Positions 46,401-57,047 of a stretch of DNA of 64,000 nt are shown piece by piece. Source of the DNA: Lineus longissimus. Lineage: Eukaryota > Nemertea > Pilidiophora > Heteronemertea > Lineidae. Position numbers and translations under genes: made by a program. Under the pieces are notes generated by a model. That model did no database searches and had not been told where the DNA came from. It worked only from the letters and a program-made list of their open reading frames with translations. Each line of letters starts with the position of its first letter. The first letter of the stretch is position 1. The DNA is taken from NCBI RefSeq assembly GCF_910592395.1, contig NC_088320.1, positions 14,384,501 to 14,448,500 of the forward strand, in the 5' to 3' direction.

Positions 46401-46926
46401 GACATGCATTCTGCATTTCCCTTGGGGGAACCAAACGCGCTCCGCTCCACATTTGCAGAACTTTGTTGCACTTTTGCACCTTGATCGAACTATTGACATG
46501 TTTAGCGGGTAATATGTTCACAGTGGCTCCACTGTCCAATTGAAATTTCACTCGCTTCTTCGCAACTATCATTTCTGTGTAAATCTCCTTGTTGTCATTA
46601 TTGCAAACTTGGTTTATCTCTGCAAGATGCACACACCCAATTACATCAGGCTCATCGTCAGAGTCATACTCAGAAGCGGTGTAGCCCGCAGCATGTACAC
46701 TTCTTGACCTGCATTTTGACTTGAAATGATTCAAATCACCACATTTGTGGCATTTCTGTCCATTTGCGGGACACTCCTGACGGTCTTTAGCATGCTTCCG
46801 TCCACAAAATCGACAGTCTATCAACGATTTCGACGTGTGGTGATTTGATGCACTATGCTCGTATTTCTTTGGCATTGGAGTATCGCCGCCTCTCGACTTT
46901 GGTTTCGATTTGAATCGTGACGACAC
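43484..46926 (-). pseudogene. pol (zinc knuckle to integrase), multiple stops and frameshifts
   Basis: Segments in order: two CCHC-like knuckles (CRFCGRKHAKDRQEC and CHKCGDLNHFKSKC, about 46740-46815), aspartic protease motif DSGAT (about 46530), RT with KLDLANGYWHC and CKADDVFAYG in place of the usual V/IADD box, RNase H (QCDASQSGLG, DSKPLESILKK), integrase with a core SDGGPPYDSHEF and NGKIES segment, and a C-terminal basic tail. Frames change near 46480, 45110 and 43900; in-frame stops lie near 45816, 45597 and 44857. The integrase N-terminal zinc finger is incomplete around 44530-44400. Clearly inactive; described only as it stands. Confidence 0.9.
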
Positions 46927-46980
46927 ATTTTTTACATCTTCAGTCCCAGAAGAACCGATAACTTTGAGTTTAGTCTGGGC

Positions 46981-47903
46981 TCACTCAGCGGACTTGCAAA
47001 TGTCAATACTCTTTTGTAACGACAACTTACGTTCTTGCAATAACTTTCCAAGAGTGTTCTGATCTCGGATGCAAATCACAATTCGGTCACGAATCAGTGA
47101 ATCCTCCAGATTTTCGAAATTACAAGTCTTTACCAACTCTCTCAGAGCACTAAGATACGTATCAAATCGTTCGCCAGACTCTTGGTTACGTGAATTGAAC
47201 TTGAATCTCTCATACGTCTCGTATACCGTTCCAATGATGTGATCATTGAGCTTTTTGACAATGTCCTTCAAACTTTTGCTCGACTCGCCAGCAGCTGCAT
47301 CAAATGTGAAGCCGTTCAGGATCTTGAGACCCTGCGTTCCAAGCGCACTCTTGAACAATAACTTTCGACGGGTGTTCTGATCTCGGATGCAAATCGCAAT
47401 TCGGTCACGAATCATTGAATCCTCCAGATTTTCGAAATTACAAGTCTTTACCAACTCAACTCTCTCAGAGCACTAAGATACGCATCAAATCGCTCGCCAA
47501 ACTCTTGGTTACGTGAATTGAACTTGAAGCTCTCATACGTCTCGTTTACCGTTCCAATGATGTGATCATTGAGCTTTTTGACAATGTCCTTCAAACTTTT
47601 GCTCGACTGGCCAGCAGCTGCATCAAATGTGAAGCCGTTCAGGATCTTGAGACCCTGCGTTCCAAGCGCACTCTTGAACAATGCAACTCTGTAGGCCTCG
47701 TCCCTTCTTTCCAAATCAGCAACAATGGCATAGTTTTCCCACAGTTGCAACCACAACTTCCACCTTTCAACAGCATTAGCTTCATCAGATAAGTCAATTG
47801 GAGCGGGTGGTTGTATCGGTGGAAAGCTCTGGGCCAGTGGTTCAGACACTGCAGCAACAGCTGCGGGACGAATGTCCGGCATGTCTGGTTCACCACCTAG
47901 CAT
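46981..47903 (-). pseudogene. gag-like ORF with internal tandem duplication
   Basis: The frame starts MLGGEPDMPDIRP at 47903; the WKLWLQLWENYAIV region is typical of gypsy-type Gag. A block of about 323 bp (SALGTQGLKILNGFTFDAAA ... SALREL) is present twice, at about 47140-47460 and 47464-47690, nearly identical. The join adds a few bases (ACTCAACTCTC) that shift the frame, so the two halves are in different frames. Confidence 0.85.
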
Positions 47904-48070
47904 CTTCAGTGTTCATTATACATGCAGCAATACACCCGTGCATGTACACTAAAAGCACATGGTTTCACACTATTGACAATGTCACTTTGACTCATCAAAT
48001 TCTTGGTTTTACTGCCTTTACTATCACTTTGACCTGTATCGGAGGTGACTCGGGTACTTTCTTTCATGGA

Positions 48071-48088
48071 GCCCTTAAGCTGTCACCA
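48071..48088 (-). promoter_or_regulatory. Primer-binding site
   Basis: TGGTGACAGCTTAAGGGC directly follows the 5' LTR on the minus strand; the TGG start fits pairing with a tRNA CCA end. I cannot assign the tRNA. Confidence 0.65.
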
Positions 48089-48218
48089 TGTTTTAATGTT
48101 GGTTATAACGAAGGATAAAGTCGGGTTCACAAACTTAAACTTGTTTATTCAGCCATGATGAAAGTAGTACCAAGAGCTTAGGCCAGGTGTCACCACCTTA
48201 CAGTGGCATAATGTAACA
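48089..48218 (-). repeat. 5' LTR
   Basis: 130 bp, pair of 43075-43204; six differences by eye. Confidence 0.9.
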
Positions 48219-48670
48219 GACATCCATGGTGTCTTGACAAGCATGGTGCCAGGACATGCATGGTGTCTTGACAAGCATAGTGCCAGGACATGCATGGTGC
48301 CTGGATACACATGGTGTCTGGACATGTATGGTGCATGGATACACATGGTGCCTGGACATGCATGGTGTCTTGACAAGCATTGTGCCAGGACATGCATGGT
48401 GCCTGGATACACATGGTGTCTGGACATGTATGGTGCCTGGATACACATGGTGCCTGGACAAGCATGGTGTCTTGACAAGCATTGTGCCAGGACATGCATG
48501 GTGCCTGGATACACATGGTGTCTGGACAAGCATGGTGTCTTGACAAGCATTGTGCCAGGACATGCATGGTGCCTGGATACACATGGTGTCTGGACATGTA
48601 TAGTGCCTGTATACACATGGTGCCTGGACAAGCATGGTGCCTAAGCATTTATGGTGACATGACATGAATA
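48219..48670 (+). repeat. 17-bp minisatellite, right part
   Basis: About 26 units of CATGGTG(C/T)CT(T/G)GACA(A/T)G and variants, with a higher-order order of variants (CATGGTGTCTTGACAAG, CATTGTGCCAGGACATG, CATGGTGCCTGGATACA). Because 17 is not a multiple of three and the unit lacks stops, all frames look open; not coding. Confidence 0.9.
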
Positions 48671-49730
48671 GTGACAGAACATGCATAGTATTGCATTATA
48701 ACTCAACCAAGACATTTTCATGCTGCGTTATTTTTGCGATTTCTTTGACATCCTGTATATACTCTAGCATCAGCATTCATCGTCGAGGCAGAATAGAAAA
48801 AAGCACTGATAATCGTATTGATCGTAATTCACATTTATTGATTATGAGTATAGTACAATCAATATCGGTCGATTTTTAAATCGTTATTCCAATAACATCT
48901 ATGCTTTCAACCATTTCAACATATTCAAGCGTATTATATGCTGTTCCAAAGACCAACGAAGATGGAACACTTCTCCCTCAACGAGGACAGGATGTATAAT
49001 GAACTTCGCAGCACTTCTTTGGAACATCAAAACCAATGCTATGAATAGTTTCAAGCGTCTGAATAAATAACAAGCCAGAGGGCTTGATACTGCACTGCTG
49101 AGAGTGTATTCGGTTTTTGGCAGGATGTTTATCCTACTTTGCTGAGCACATTTGTAAACAGGAAATTCCATGCTTTTGGAAACTTTTTTAATCCTTCGTT
49201 CTATACAAAACACTGAGAAAAAGCAATAAAATCCACTGCAAAGGGCGGCTGTTCCAACTACTTGACACACCAGTACATGTGTTGTTTTATTACGGCGGGA
49301 GAAGCATAATTGGTATAACGGCAATCGCCATTCTTTGTGTATGATGGCAGTGAAGAGCCGGAAACCAATGAAAAGGCGGGCTTGGATAACGATGCTGCAA
49401 CGTTTGATTGCTGCGCTCTGAGGATTGGACGCTTTATTTTGTCTACTGCTACATTCCGTAGGGTAGGGATTTCACCTTAGGTTTGAAATATCGACCGCCG
49501 AAGCATAATATCCTATTATGATGTGCCAGATAAGTCAGGCAAAGCCTTTATCAAATACGGGGAAATAATAGAGGCTGACTACATTTGTAAACAGGAAAAT
49601 CCATGTCGTTTAACGTTCAAGCATTACCAGGTGGTCGGGTGAAACCAAGGAGATAGCGGATATGGTCTAAATATCTACAACTTACCCTTAGCAATGTTAA
49701 AATAATCAGAGAAATCATATGACAACCTTT
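48671..49730. other. No recognised gene
   Basis: A minus ORF at 48899-49324 (141 codons) has no recognisable domain. TGTAAACAGGAAA(T/A)TCCATG occurs twice (about 49155 and 49587), which may mark a small repeat. Confidence 0.35.
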
Positions 49731-49740
49731 CCATTAGACC

Positions 49741-50163
49741 ATGCCTTATCATGTTTCTCCACTGCTCAGCAGTGCATTGAACATAAACACGGCTATCTAT
49801 TTTTTAGTCTCATTTGAAATGGTGAAATCTTTTAGAATCTTTGAGCGAGTGCATTGGGAAGGCTCTCTTATAACAAAGGAGGTATCGCTAACGACATCTC
49901 TACTGCAGTGCACTATTATATTCACTTCAGGAAGGCGTGTGGTGGGTTTCAGTGTTGATTACAAAGGGCAAACCACTTGCATAATACATGCATCACAACA
50001 TGAGAATGTTGCCGGTCCAAAATTAAACAAAAAAGGAGCATACATCTGGATGGAAAGGGTAGCTAGAGGTAAGGACAAAACAGTTATCACAAATATCCTC
50101 GATGCCCCCTTAGGTATTTCGATCATCACCTTTCAAGATTCGTGCTCGTGCAATAGAGATTAA
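49741..50163 (+). CDS. Member of the FERVHW ORF family (unit A)
   Basis: 140-codon frame: MPYHVSPLLS start, RIFERVHWEGSLITKEVSL, TSGRRVVGFSVDYKGQTT, IIHASQHENVAGPKLNKKG and AYIWMERVARG. It is the best-preserved of at least three copies in the window (others 51961-53270 plus, 2249-2671 minus). Strand-turn-strand character suggests a beta-rich domain. No signal peptide is convincing. It may be a single-exon gene or one exon of a larger gene with the neighbouring 308-aa ORF; no donor was fixed. No function can be assigned. Confidence 0.5.
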   Translation: MPYHVSPLLSSALNINTAIYFLVSFEMVKSFRIFERVHWEGSLITKEVSLTTSLLQCTIIFTSGRRVVGFSVDYKGQTTCIIHASQHENVAGPKLNKKGAYIWMERVARGKDKTVITNILDAPLGISIITFQDSCSCNRD

Positions 50164-50538
50164 ACCCATCACCTCATGCCGACATTAAATTTGCTCGACA
50201 CGAAGTATTTGAATGACGGACTGTATTAATATTGCCAGCCTCACTAAATTATCTGGTTACCCCACTTTCATACAACGCGCAACGTCCACAGCGCATTTAT
50301 GTCAGGTCAGCATACACACCTAAAATCGCCCAAGCAAAAACCGTTATTACTATCGAACACCTGATCTTCTGCTATGCACCGACGAGGGTTTACAGTGCAT
50401 GTCTCCTGCGACACCCACAAGTGCCGTGTTAGTGTTGTTGTGATATGGACGAGTGGGAAAGGAAGGGAATGCACGGAGACTACTATTGACTAATCTTCTA
50501 TTCTCCGTACGTCTCCAATCGTACAAAGCATACCGCTA

Positions 50539-50829
50539 TCAAACTATTCGATTTGGAAGTGTGGAAATCGTTAAAAGACTAATACACGTACATGTAGGCC
50601 CATAACAACACCATTGAAACCAATATTCGTGTTTTGAAGGATGACATAAGTGTAAACGTTGTGCGAGATGAGTGGGAGACAACAGCCTGTCTTGACTCTC
50701 AATCTTGAGGATACTATCGGCGGAGAAGGGACGAAACCAACGCACTCGGCCACCATAGCGACCAAAACGAACAGGTCTCCGGATTTCCGGGGAGCTGCAT
50801 CCACCAAAGTTTCGATCACGGGAAGCCAT
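50539..50829 (-). pseudogene. Conserved minus-strand ORF, frameshifted (unit A)
   Basis: Starts MASRDRNFGG; in a second frame it aligns with the copy at 54962-55408: DAAPRKSGDLFVLVAMV against DAALRKSRDLLVLAEVM, and PSPPI in both. A 2-nt indel after the start has shifted the frame in this copy. The two copies show the ancestral strand and frame of an unidentified short exon. Confidence 0.4.
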
Positions 50830-50900
50830 GTGCGATAGTAACTAAACTTTGCATTCTTTTCATCTCAGGTCCGTTTCTGCTACAACGAAAGTTTCGACTA

Positions 50901-51827
50901 ATGAAAGCTACTCCGAAGCATATTCTGTGTATTGTTTACTGTCATATACAATTATTTCTCTTACATTCATGTGGAGGCTTTATCCGATGGATGAAACCAC
51001 CATCTTTCATTATTGCGTATTACCCAGGCTCACTTCCTACACAAAAACATCTTTTTAACCTTCAGGAACAGGTCACTGATGTATTATGCTTTAAAGCATA
51101 CCTGCTTGTGTTCTGTTTACATTCCGTCAATAGTAAGTTGTCTGTAGATTTATACAGTTATAGTGGAAGGTTGGTATCTCGTGTTACTGTGAACTACCCC
51201 ATCAATGGTATAAGATGCAGCCCAGTGATGTCCGATGACATGAGTCGTGTGATAGTTTGGACTAAAAATCTTACCGGAACCACCAGACGCCACAAGTCTG
51301 ATTACGAATTAATTCTATTTGAAATTGACCATCGCTCCGAACAAGATATTGCATTTACTCGTCCAAATTTGATAACGACCGTACCATCAATCAAAGATCT
51401 TCGCATAAGGCCTCCTCAGGCAGTGTGGTCGAATGAAACAATTTTCATCTATGTTAGAAAGAAAAGATTAGTAGTTGTATTTCACTACAACAAAGGTTAC
51501 TACCAACTGATTCACAAGCAGAACTTAAATATGAAAAGGATCCGTTATGGAACCTGGGATCATGACAACAGCGGGTTTATATTTTTGCAAGTGGAGAGAA
51601 AAGGAAACTATAATTCGTTTTCACTTTTTTGGGTGTTATTTAAAGATAACAACAAGAGGATGCAAATTGCCCGAGTTCCAGGTTTCGAAGTAACGTTTCC
51701 AGCCAGCCGAACATCACCAATATTAGCAATCAGTTCAAATAGAATACTTCTCTTATCTAGCACATTTTTTATCAAAGAGAAATATACAATCATTCATCAC
51801 TTCCGCATGGTGCTTGTACATGACTGA
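50901..51827 (+). CDS. 308-aa ORF, unknown, possibly beta-propeller
   Basis: Longest open frame in the window not attributable to a mobile element. N-terminal hydrophobic segment (LCIVYCHIQLFLLH), then alternating hydrophobic strands: QEQVTDVLCFKAYLLVFCLH, KLSVDLYSYSGRLVSRV, MSRVIVWTKNL, DYELILFEIDH, ETIFIYVRKKRLVVVFHY, GTWDHDNSGFIFLQVE, NRILLLSSTFFI. The repeated strand blocks and a DLYSYSGRL...VIVW unit recall a diverged WD-like propeller, but no full WD motif is present; this is inference. Located between units A and B of a local duplication, ending at a CTT microsatellite. No paralog of it is seen after unit B. Could be a single-exon host gene or the 3' exon of the FERVHW gene. Confidence 0.55.
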   Translation: MKATPKHILCIVYCHIQLFLLHSCGGFIRWMKPPSFIIAYYPGSLPTQKHLFNLQEQVTDVLCFKAYLLVFCLHSVNSKLSVDLYSYSGRLVSRVTVNYPINGIRCSPVMSDDMSRVIVWTKNLTGTTRRHKSDYELILFEIDHRSEQDIAFTRPNLITTVPSIKDLRIRPPQAVWSNETIFIYVRKKRLVVVFHYNKGYYQLIHKQNLNMKRIRYGTWDHDNSGFIFLQVERKGNYNSFSLFWVLFKDNNKRMQIARVPGFEVTFPASRTSPILAISSNRILLLSSTFFIKEKYTIIHHFRMVLVHD

Positions 51828-51828
51828 T

Positions 51829-51869
51829 CGTCTTCTTCTTCTTCTTCTTCTTCTTCTTCTTCTTCTTCA
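51829..51869 (+). repeat. (CTT)n microsatellite
   Basis: About 11 CTT units directly after the stop of the 308-aa ORF. Confidence 0.9.
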
Positions 51870-51960
51870 GCGTTCACTCTGCACTTCGACTTGGGAGTAC
51901 ATGTATTCCTGGAAGAGACACCAGATACAAGAAATTATTTGACAGCCTTTCCATTAGACC

Positions 51961-53270
51961 ATGGCTCATCACGTGTCTCCACTGCTCAGCATTATACATA
52001 CACATGGCTATGTATTCTATAATGTCATTATATATGGTCAATTCTCTGAGAATCTTCGAGCGAGTACATTGGGAAGGCTATCTTACCACGAAGGAGGTAC
52101 ACGTATCTCTGACGAGATCTCTACTGCAGTGCTCTATTTTTCTATCATCGGGAAGACGAGTGGTGAGCAAGGAGGATACCGCGGAGATGTCACGGCTTTT
52201 CCAAGATGGCGCTGCATATTGTAAACAAACTCGATCCACGGCCAAGGGAAAATCAAGTCATCAAATAAAGTTAGATTTTTCGCATCAAATCAGAGTTATT
52301 AGTACTTTTCTGCTATGAAATAAGTCTTCAGACAATAAGTTATCATTTGAATAATGAAAAGTGCTGTTTTGATGGGGAAAAATAGGGTTTTTAAAACCAA
52401 ATAGCCGGGCACCGATCTTCCAAAATTAGCGATGGTCTCCCAGATATGGGGCAATCTCTTCATTATCATAATGGGATTTGGAGGCATGTTAACAGATTTT
52501 ACAAGTTCGAGACCTGTAGGACCTAAAACTCGCATAGATCCCCATAGATCCCCTCTATTTGTCGAGTTAGCGCCCATGTAAGATCATGCACTTTCGGAGA
52601 CTAGAACGAAATCTTCCTGCGGATATCGCGGTTTCGGTGATGATTTAAGGAGAAATTGACTGTTCTTAGAGTTGTATGGGACAGAAATGAGTTCACACTT
52701 CATGAATACATGAATATATTATGATATGGGCGGGCTTCTAAGTCAAAACAATAACAAACTCAACTGCATCTCTATCGTGTATCGCGTAGTGCATTGTCTA
52801 GTGTATTTCGTAGTGTATTTTAGCGGAGACACTATTTCCGCGATTTGGCCAAGCCAAACGTCTTTTTTATTCGTGGAAGTTAATCTGCTCTGTAAATGTT
52901 ATTTTACACAGGAAGAATCCATTCTAGGTATTGCAATATTTCATGTCTATTGGTGTTTTTGTGTACAGAAGCGCACCAGACAGTGAGACGTGGAGATGTG
53001 TTCAGTGCTGGTGCTGTCAGCAGACTGAATCTGATTGGCCATAGCGATCAGTAATATGGGATGTGATCACGTGATGTGACGTCACCGCGGTATCCTCTTT
53101 GAGTGGTGAGTTTTAGTGTTGAATAAAAGTTCAACCCACTTGCATAAAACATTCATTACAAGATGAGGATGTAGCGGGTCAAAAAATTAAACAAAAACGA
53201 TATAAAAATTAAACATCTGGATAGAAAGGGTCGGTAAAGGTAAGGACCAAAAAGTTATCATAGATCCTCG
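51961..53270 (+). pseudogene. FERVHW family ORF of unit B, interrupted
   Basis: MAHHVSPLLS, then in a second frame RIFERVHWEGYLTTKEV and TRSLLQC, as far as GRRVV at 52160; the rest resumes at 53107 as SFSV followed by stops, with KLNKN and a degraded MERV region to 53270. A 933-bp transposon splits it. Confidence 0.7.
52168..53100. mobile_element. Non-autonomous TIR element with 10-bp target duplication
   Basis: 933 bp; ends CAAGGAGGATACCGCGGAGA and, inverted, AAAGAGGATACCGCGGTGA. GAGTGGTGAG flanks both sides exactly (52158-52167 and 53101-53110). The empty site is seen in unit A (TGTGGTGGGTTTCAGTGTTG at about 49938). A 9-10 bp duplication points to the Mutator-like superfamily. No transposase. 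Confidence 0.85.
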
Positions 53271-53284
53271 GTGACCCTATAGAC

Positions 53285-54305
53285 TAATATAACTCTTCGT
53301 ATTTGAATCCGCAGCGTCAAATCGTACTATTATTCGGATCGGAAAATAGCATCGCATGAGGCAGAAGTGCGCAAGGGCCATAAACCTACCTTGAACATAC
53401 ATGTACCCTCAACTTACCCTTTATAAAGGGAAAACTTGGGCGTGGGATTTACCTAGCCAGGAGGAGAATACCAATGCTTGACACCATGCGCCCCCTGATA
53501 TATCTGTTAAAGATTTCCGCCAGTATTGCGATGCAGTTTTTGACATGGCTTGCGAATTTCAAGCAGGTCTAAGGCTACATCCCGTTCTAGCGCATTGTTT
53601 GTTTCAGTTCAATGGAATTTTAACGATCTTGTTCGGTGAAGTCGCGGTCCTGCTGGAAGCCGGTTTTGTATGCAAAACCAACACATCTTATTCCCAGATT
53701 GGTTGATTGGCTATATTTAAGTTACTAATAGACACAGTAAGGGCATGTTAGACTCAGCGCTACAAATATTCCTCGCACTGGCGCGAAAAGTTTTGATGGA
53801 AGAGACCTCAATTTGAAATGTGTGTACACCTTTGAATTATTCGCGTGATCTCGATCGAGTGGGAAGTGTCCTTCGTCACGACTTAACGCCAAACGCCTTC
53901 AACACCAACCCGGGAATATTTTATCGACTCGCAAAACTCCACAAACCCATCGCAAACTCCTCGCAACCCAATTTTTTGCGATACCTTATTCAAAGTTGCT
54001 AAAATGTGTTTGGCGATGCTTGGCTTTCATGAACATGAAATATTTGCTATGCGTGCCAGCATTCTTTGTGCTGATACTGAGGCAGAATTAGATCAAATTT
54101 GAATAGTTGTATTTGAGCTGTCAGCAGATATGTGCTGTAATACGCCAACATCAGTCCCATGATCGACTGGATTATCCATCTTCTCTTGGATACTGATTCA
54201 GTGGGAATACTAGAGGTTACGGGTTTAAAACATGCCGACTTACCGACAGCGAATGTCAATCCTAAAGTCTCCTTCTTTTACCGCCGACAAAGTAGGGCGA
54301 GCAAT
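53285..54305. other. Insertion relative to unit A; no recognised content
   Basis: About 1 kb absent from unit A. No known motif; short ORFs only. Confidence 0.4.
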
Positions 54306-54961
54306 TCGTTAGTCGCACACTCATAACCGGGTGGCCAATGAAATTGCTCGACACAAAACAATTAAACACGGACTCAATTGAGATTGCCAACCTCGCCAAA
54401 TGATCAGGTTACTCTTATTCTATACGACGCGTACAGTGTCTTTGTGTCAGGTCAGCACACCTGGGATCGCCCACAAGCAATAACAGTTATTACAATCGGT
54501 CTTCCGAGACAAGACCACAATTGATTTTCCAAGCCATTTCCAGTTATTTAAAATGCCCGCCATCAAAGAATGCGTGGAGCTGTGAAACTGAAATTCGGAT
54601 ATGATATACGGGTTAGTCTTGCAAGTAACTGGTGCGATGGAAATTGGTGATTGACCACGGAAATTTTTTTTTAAATTGACAAGTTTGACACAAGTGGACA
54701 TTTTTACCCATTTCGGCCATTTTCACTCCAAATTTGAACCACCCCCCTATGGCCAGGTTGTCAAAATTCAAAATTATTTTTTTTACCAAACAATTTATTT
54801 ATATCTGTAGACTTGCCACAGCAAATATTTTTTCAATACCTCTCCAAATATGTACTTGAGAGTAAAAAACATGCACTCGTCTAATAGATAGGCCTGGACC
54901 CTCCAACCTATGAATATTCATTAGTGGTCTTGTCTCTTCCTCTACGTACTTACGTGGGCTT

Positions 54962-55408
54962 TCATTGCATGTCTCCTCCCACACCAATAAGTGTCATGTT
55001 AGTGTTGTTGCGACATGGACGAGTGGGAAAGAAAGGGAATGCACGGAGACTACCACCGACTGCTCTTCTATTCTCTGTACGTCCGTGTCGTACAGTGCTT
55101 ATCGATATCAATGTTATTCGATTTATAAGTATTGAAATCGTAAAGACTAATACAGGTATAACAAAACCTATTGAAGCCATGACCGAAAAGTCAGGTTTTG
55201 AAGGATATAAGGGTAAACGGTTTACTAGACGAGTGGGGAAAAACAAAAATGGGCAAGCACAACAGCCGTCTTGATTCCCGATCTTTTGGGATCTAATCGG
55301 CGGAGAAGGGAGGATCGACACCGACTCACTCTGCATCACCTCGGCCAATACTAATAGGTCTCGGGATTTCCGGAGAGCAGCATCTCCAAAGTTCCCACGG
55401 GGAGCCAT
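54962..55408 (-). CDS. Conserved minus-strand ORF (unit B)
   Basis: 148-codon frame starting MAPRGNFGDAALRKSRDLLV and continuing to a PSPPI segment; the first 80 residues align with the shifted copy at 50539-50829. Homology fades after about residue 90. Unknown function; may be a single exon or only a conserved duplicated segment. Confidence 0.4.
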   Translation of the reverse strand: MAPRGNFGDAALRKSRDLLVLAEVMQSESVSILPSPPIRSQKIGNQDGCCACPFLFFPTRLVNRLPLYPSKPDFSVMASIGFVIPVLVFTISILINRITLISISTVRHGRTENRRAVGGSLRAFPFFPTRPCRNNTNMTLIGVGGDMQ

Positions 55409-55449
55409 ATGCGATATTGGAGACTTTCAGCACCGTCGAATCTCCTGCC

Positions 55450-56095
55450 CGTATAACGTATCCCTATCGATTATGCGTTGTGTAGTTTGGAGGACAAGTG
55501 CTACCGCAGAAGTAAAAACGCAAGAACGGTATTTCATACGAGAAGCAGTACACATGATATTGAACAATTTATCTTGCAATCGCAGCTAAATTGAATCTTC
55601 TATCATATTTCAATGTTGTTTTTTTAGTATTGTATATTTCGTTGAAGATGCTTTCGTTTGTGAAGTTATTTTCGGAGAAATTAGAGGCGTTTTCATTGCC
55701 ACCTATCTAATGAGTTGTTCACAAATTGCGCATGGCTGAATTATCGAAGCTAGAAGCTCATTTCATGTCTGACTTAAGTATCACTTACCAGTATGCGACA
55801 TACGGGAAACTCCCACTTACCACATCGTTTTGTACAGGCCTAATTTTACTAAGTTCACATTTTGGTCACTCATAGTAGCGGGCGGATGGTTTTAAAAGAA
55901 CAGCCATATTGTCTTGGGCTAATATGACTATTACGTGTAGGGCTACCAGGCTTTTAATGTACGCGCGCATTACCGTGGGGGTGCCATCATATTATACATT
56001 GGTGTTCATAAATTTACCAGAGTTTGCCGAAGACAGGTTTCAGTCAGCTTTGCTTTGCAGAGAGTAGACAGCACGGACAAGAATAGAAGGCCTGA
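55450..56095. other. No recognised gene
   Basis: Likely includes the 5' leader and left end of pogo copy 2; its terminal repeat was not found. Confidence 0.3.
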
Positions 56096-57047
56096 GGCGA
56101 GTTTTGGTGATTTTCGTCTGGACGTTTTTCGTTCTTGTTTGTGACGCGATGGATGAAGAGAATGAGTTTGGACCACCTCGGCGAAGTTTGCAAGCGTATT
56201 CCATGCAACAGAAAATTGCCTATTACGATGTGTATTGGCTTGCCCATTTGGAGGGATTGGACCACGAACGCACTCCTCCCAGCTTTGCCCGTTTCCGTAA
56301 TATTCGGGAATTAACATTCCGCGAATGGATCAGGATTGAGAATGACTTCAGACTCGATCATGAGGAGAGCCAGCGAAGGAGGCGTATGTGGTGGTACCGG
56401 CAACTTGGAAACGGATACTGGCCAAAAATTGATGGCACCGTAGACGAATGGTTCAGGGACAGAAGGAACAAAGGATTTCCGTGGAACGAGGGGTATCTGA
56501 CCATCCCTTACCGTGGATTAACAAAGGATTTCAAGTGAGCGGACTCGACCTGAATGACACCGGGAGACGTGCATTCAGACAGTGGATTGATCATATGCCG
56601 GCAAATGAACGAGAAGATCTGGAGAGGACACGACCGCAACGACTCGATTTTAGGGCTTCGGAACATTGGATGCAGCGATTCATGGAAAGACACGCCATAT
56701 CGTATCGCCGGTCAAAACGAGATTCGAAGAAAATCCCTGACATTGCCGCCCAACTCATCGCCGAGTTTCAGGCGCTGATTCGCCATTGGATGCTTGAAAG
56801 GGACATCCTCAAAACCGCCTCGTCAATATGAATCAAACCTTTGTGCGATATGACTTTCCTCCGAATTACACCATGGACCAAAAAGGCATACGTGATACTG
56901 ACAGCAGGACATCTAGGGGAAATACGAAAGAAGGTTGCACCGTTACCCCTGCTGATATTAAGTGACGGAAGGAAATGCATAGCGGAGGTGGACTTTCCAA
57001 GACTTATGAGAGATGGAGCGGATATGGCAGAACCGAGGGAACACGCG

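Larger units (their letters stand above)
43075..48218 (-). mobile_element. Ty3/gypsy-type LTR retrotransposon, decayed
   Basis: 5144-bp element, sense strand minus, with two 130-bp LTRs (TG...CA ends), target duplication GACAT at 43070-43074 and 48219-48223, a primer-binding site next to the 5' LTR and a purine tract next to the 3' LTR. Order is gag, zinc knuckles, protease, RT, RNase H, integrase, the Ty3/gypsy order; no envelope-like frame is seen. The LTRs differ at six of 130 positions by eye. Several stops and frameshifts in gag and pol mean it cannot encode a working polyprotein. Inserted in the 17-bp minisatellite. Confidence 0.95.
51937..55440 (+). repeat. Tandem duplicate (unit B) of 49736-50870
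   Basis: Three blocks are colinear with unit A: 51937-52167 plus 53111-53280 (FERVHW ORF), 54310-54480 (matches 50165-50350; GCTCGACAC, GTCAGGTCAGCA(T/C)AC) and 54950-55440 (matches 50395-50870; TGTCATGTTAGTGTTGTT, GGGAATGCACGGAGACTAC). Unit B is longer because of insertions at 52168-53100, about 53285-54305 and about 54490-54940. Confidence 0.75.

Noticed and set aside
48219-48670. CRISPR-like array
   Set aside because: Units are contiguous 17-mers without spacers; this is a eukaryotic minisatellite.
48149-48686. Three overlapping minus ORFs of 150-160 codons, and plus ORFs, rich in MSRHHACPGTM-type repeats
   Set aside because: They are frames through the 17-bp minisatellite, which lacks stops in every frame; the protein repeat simply follows the DNA unit.
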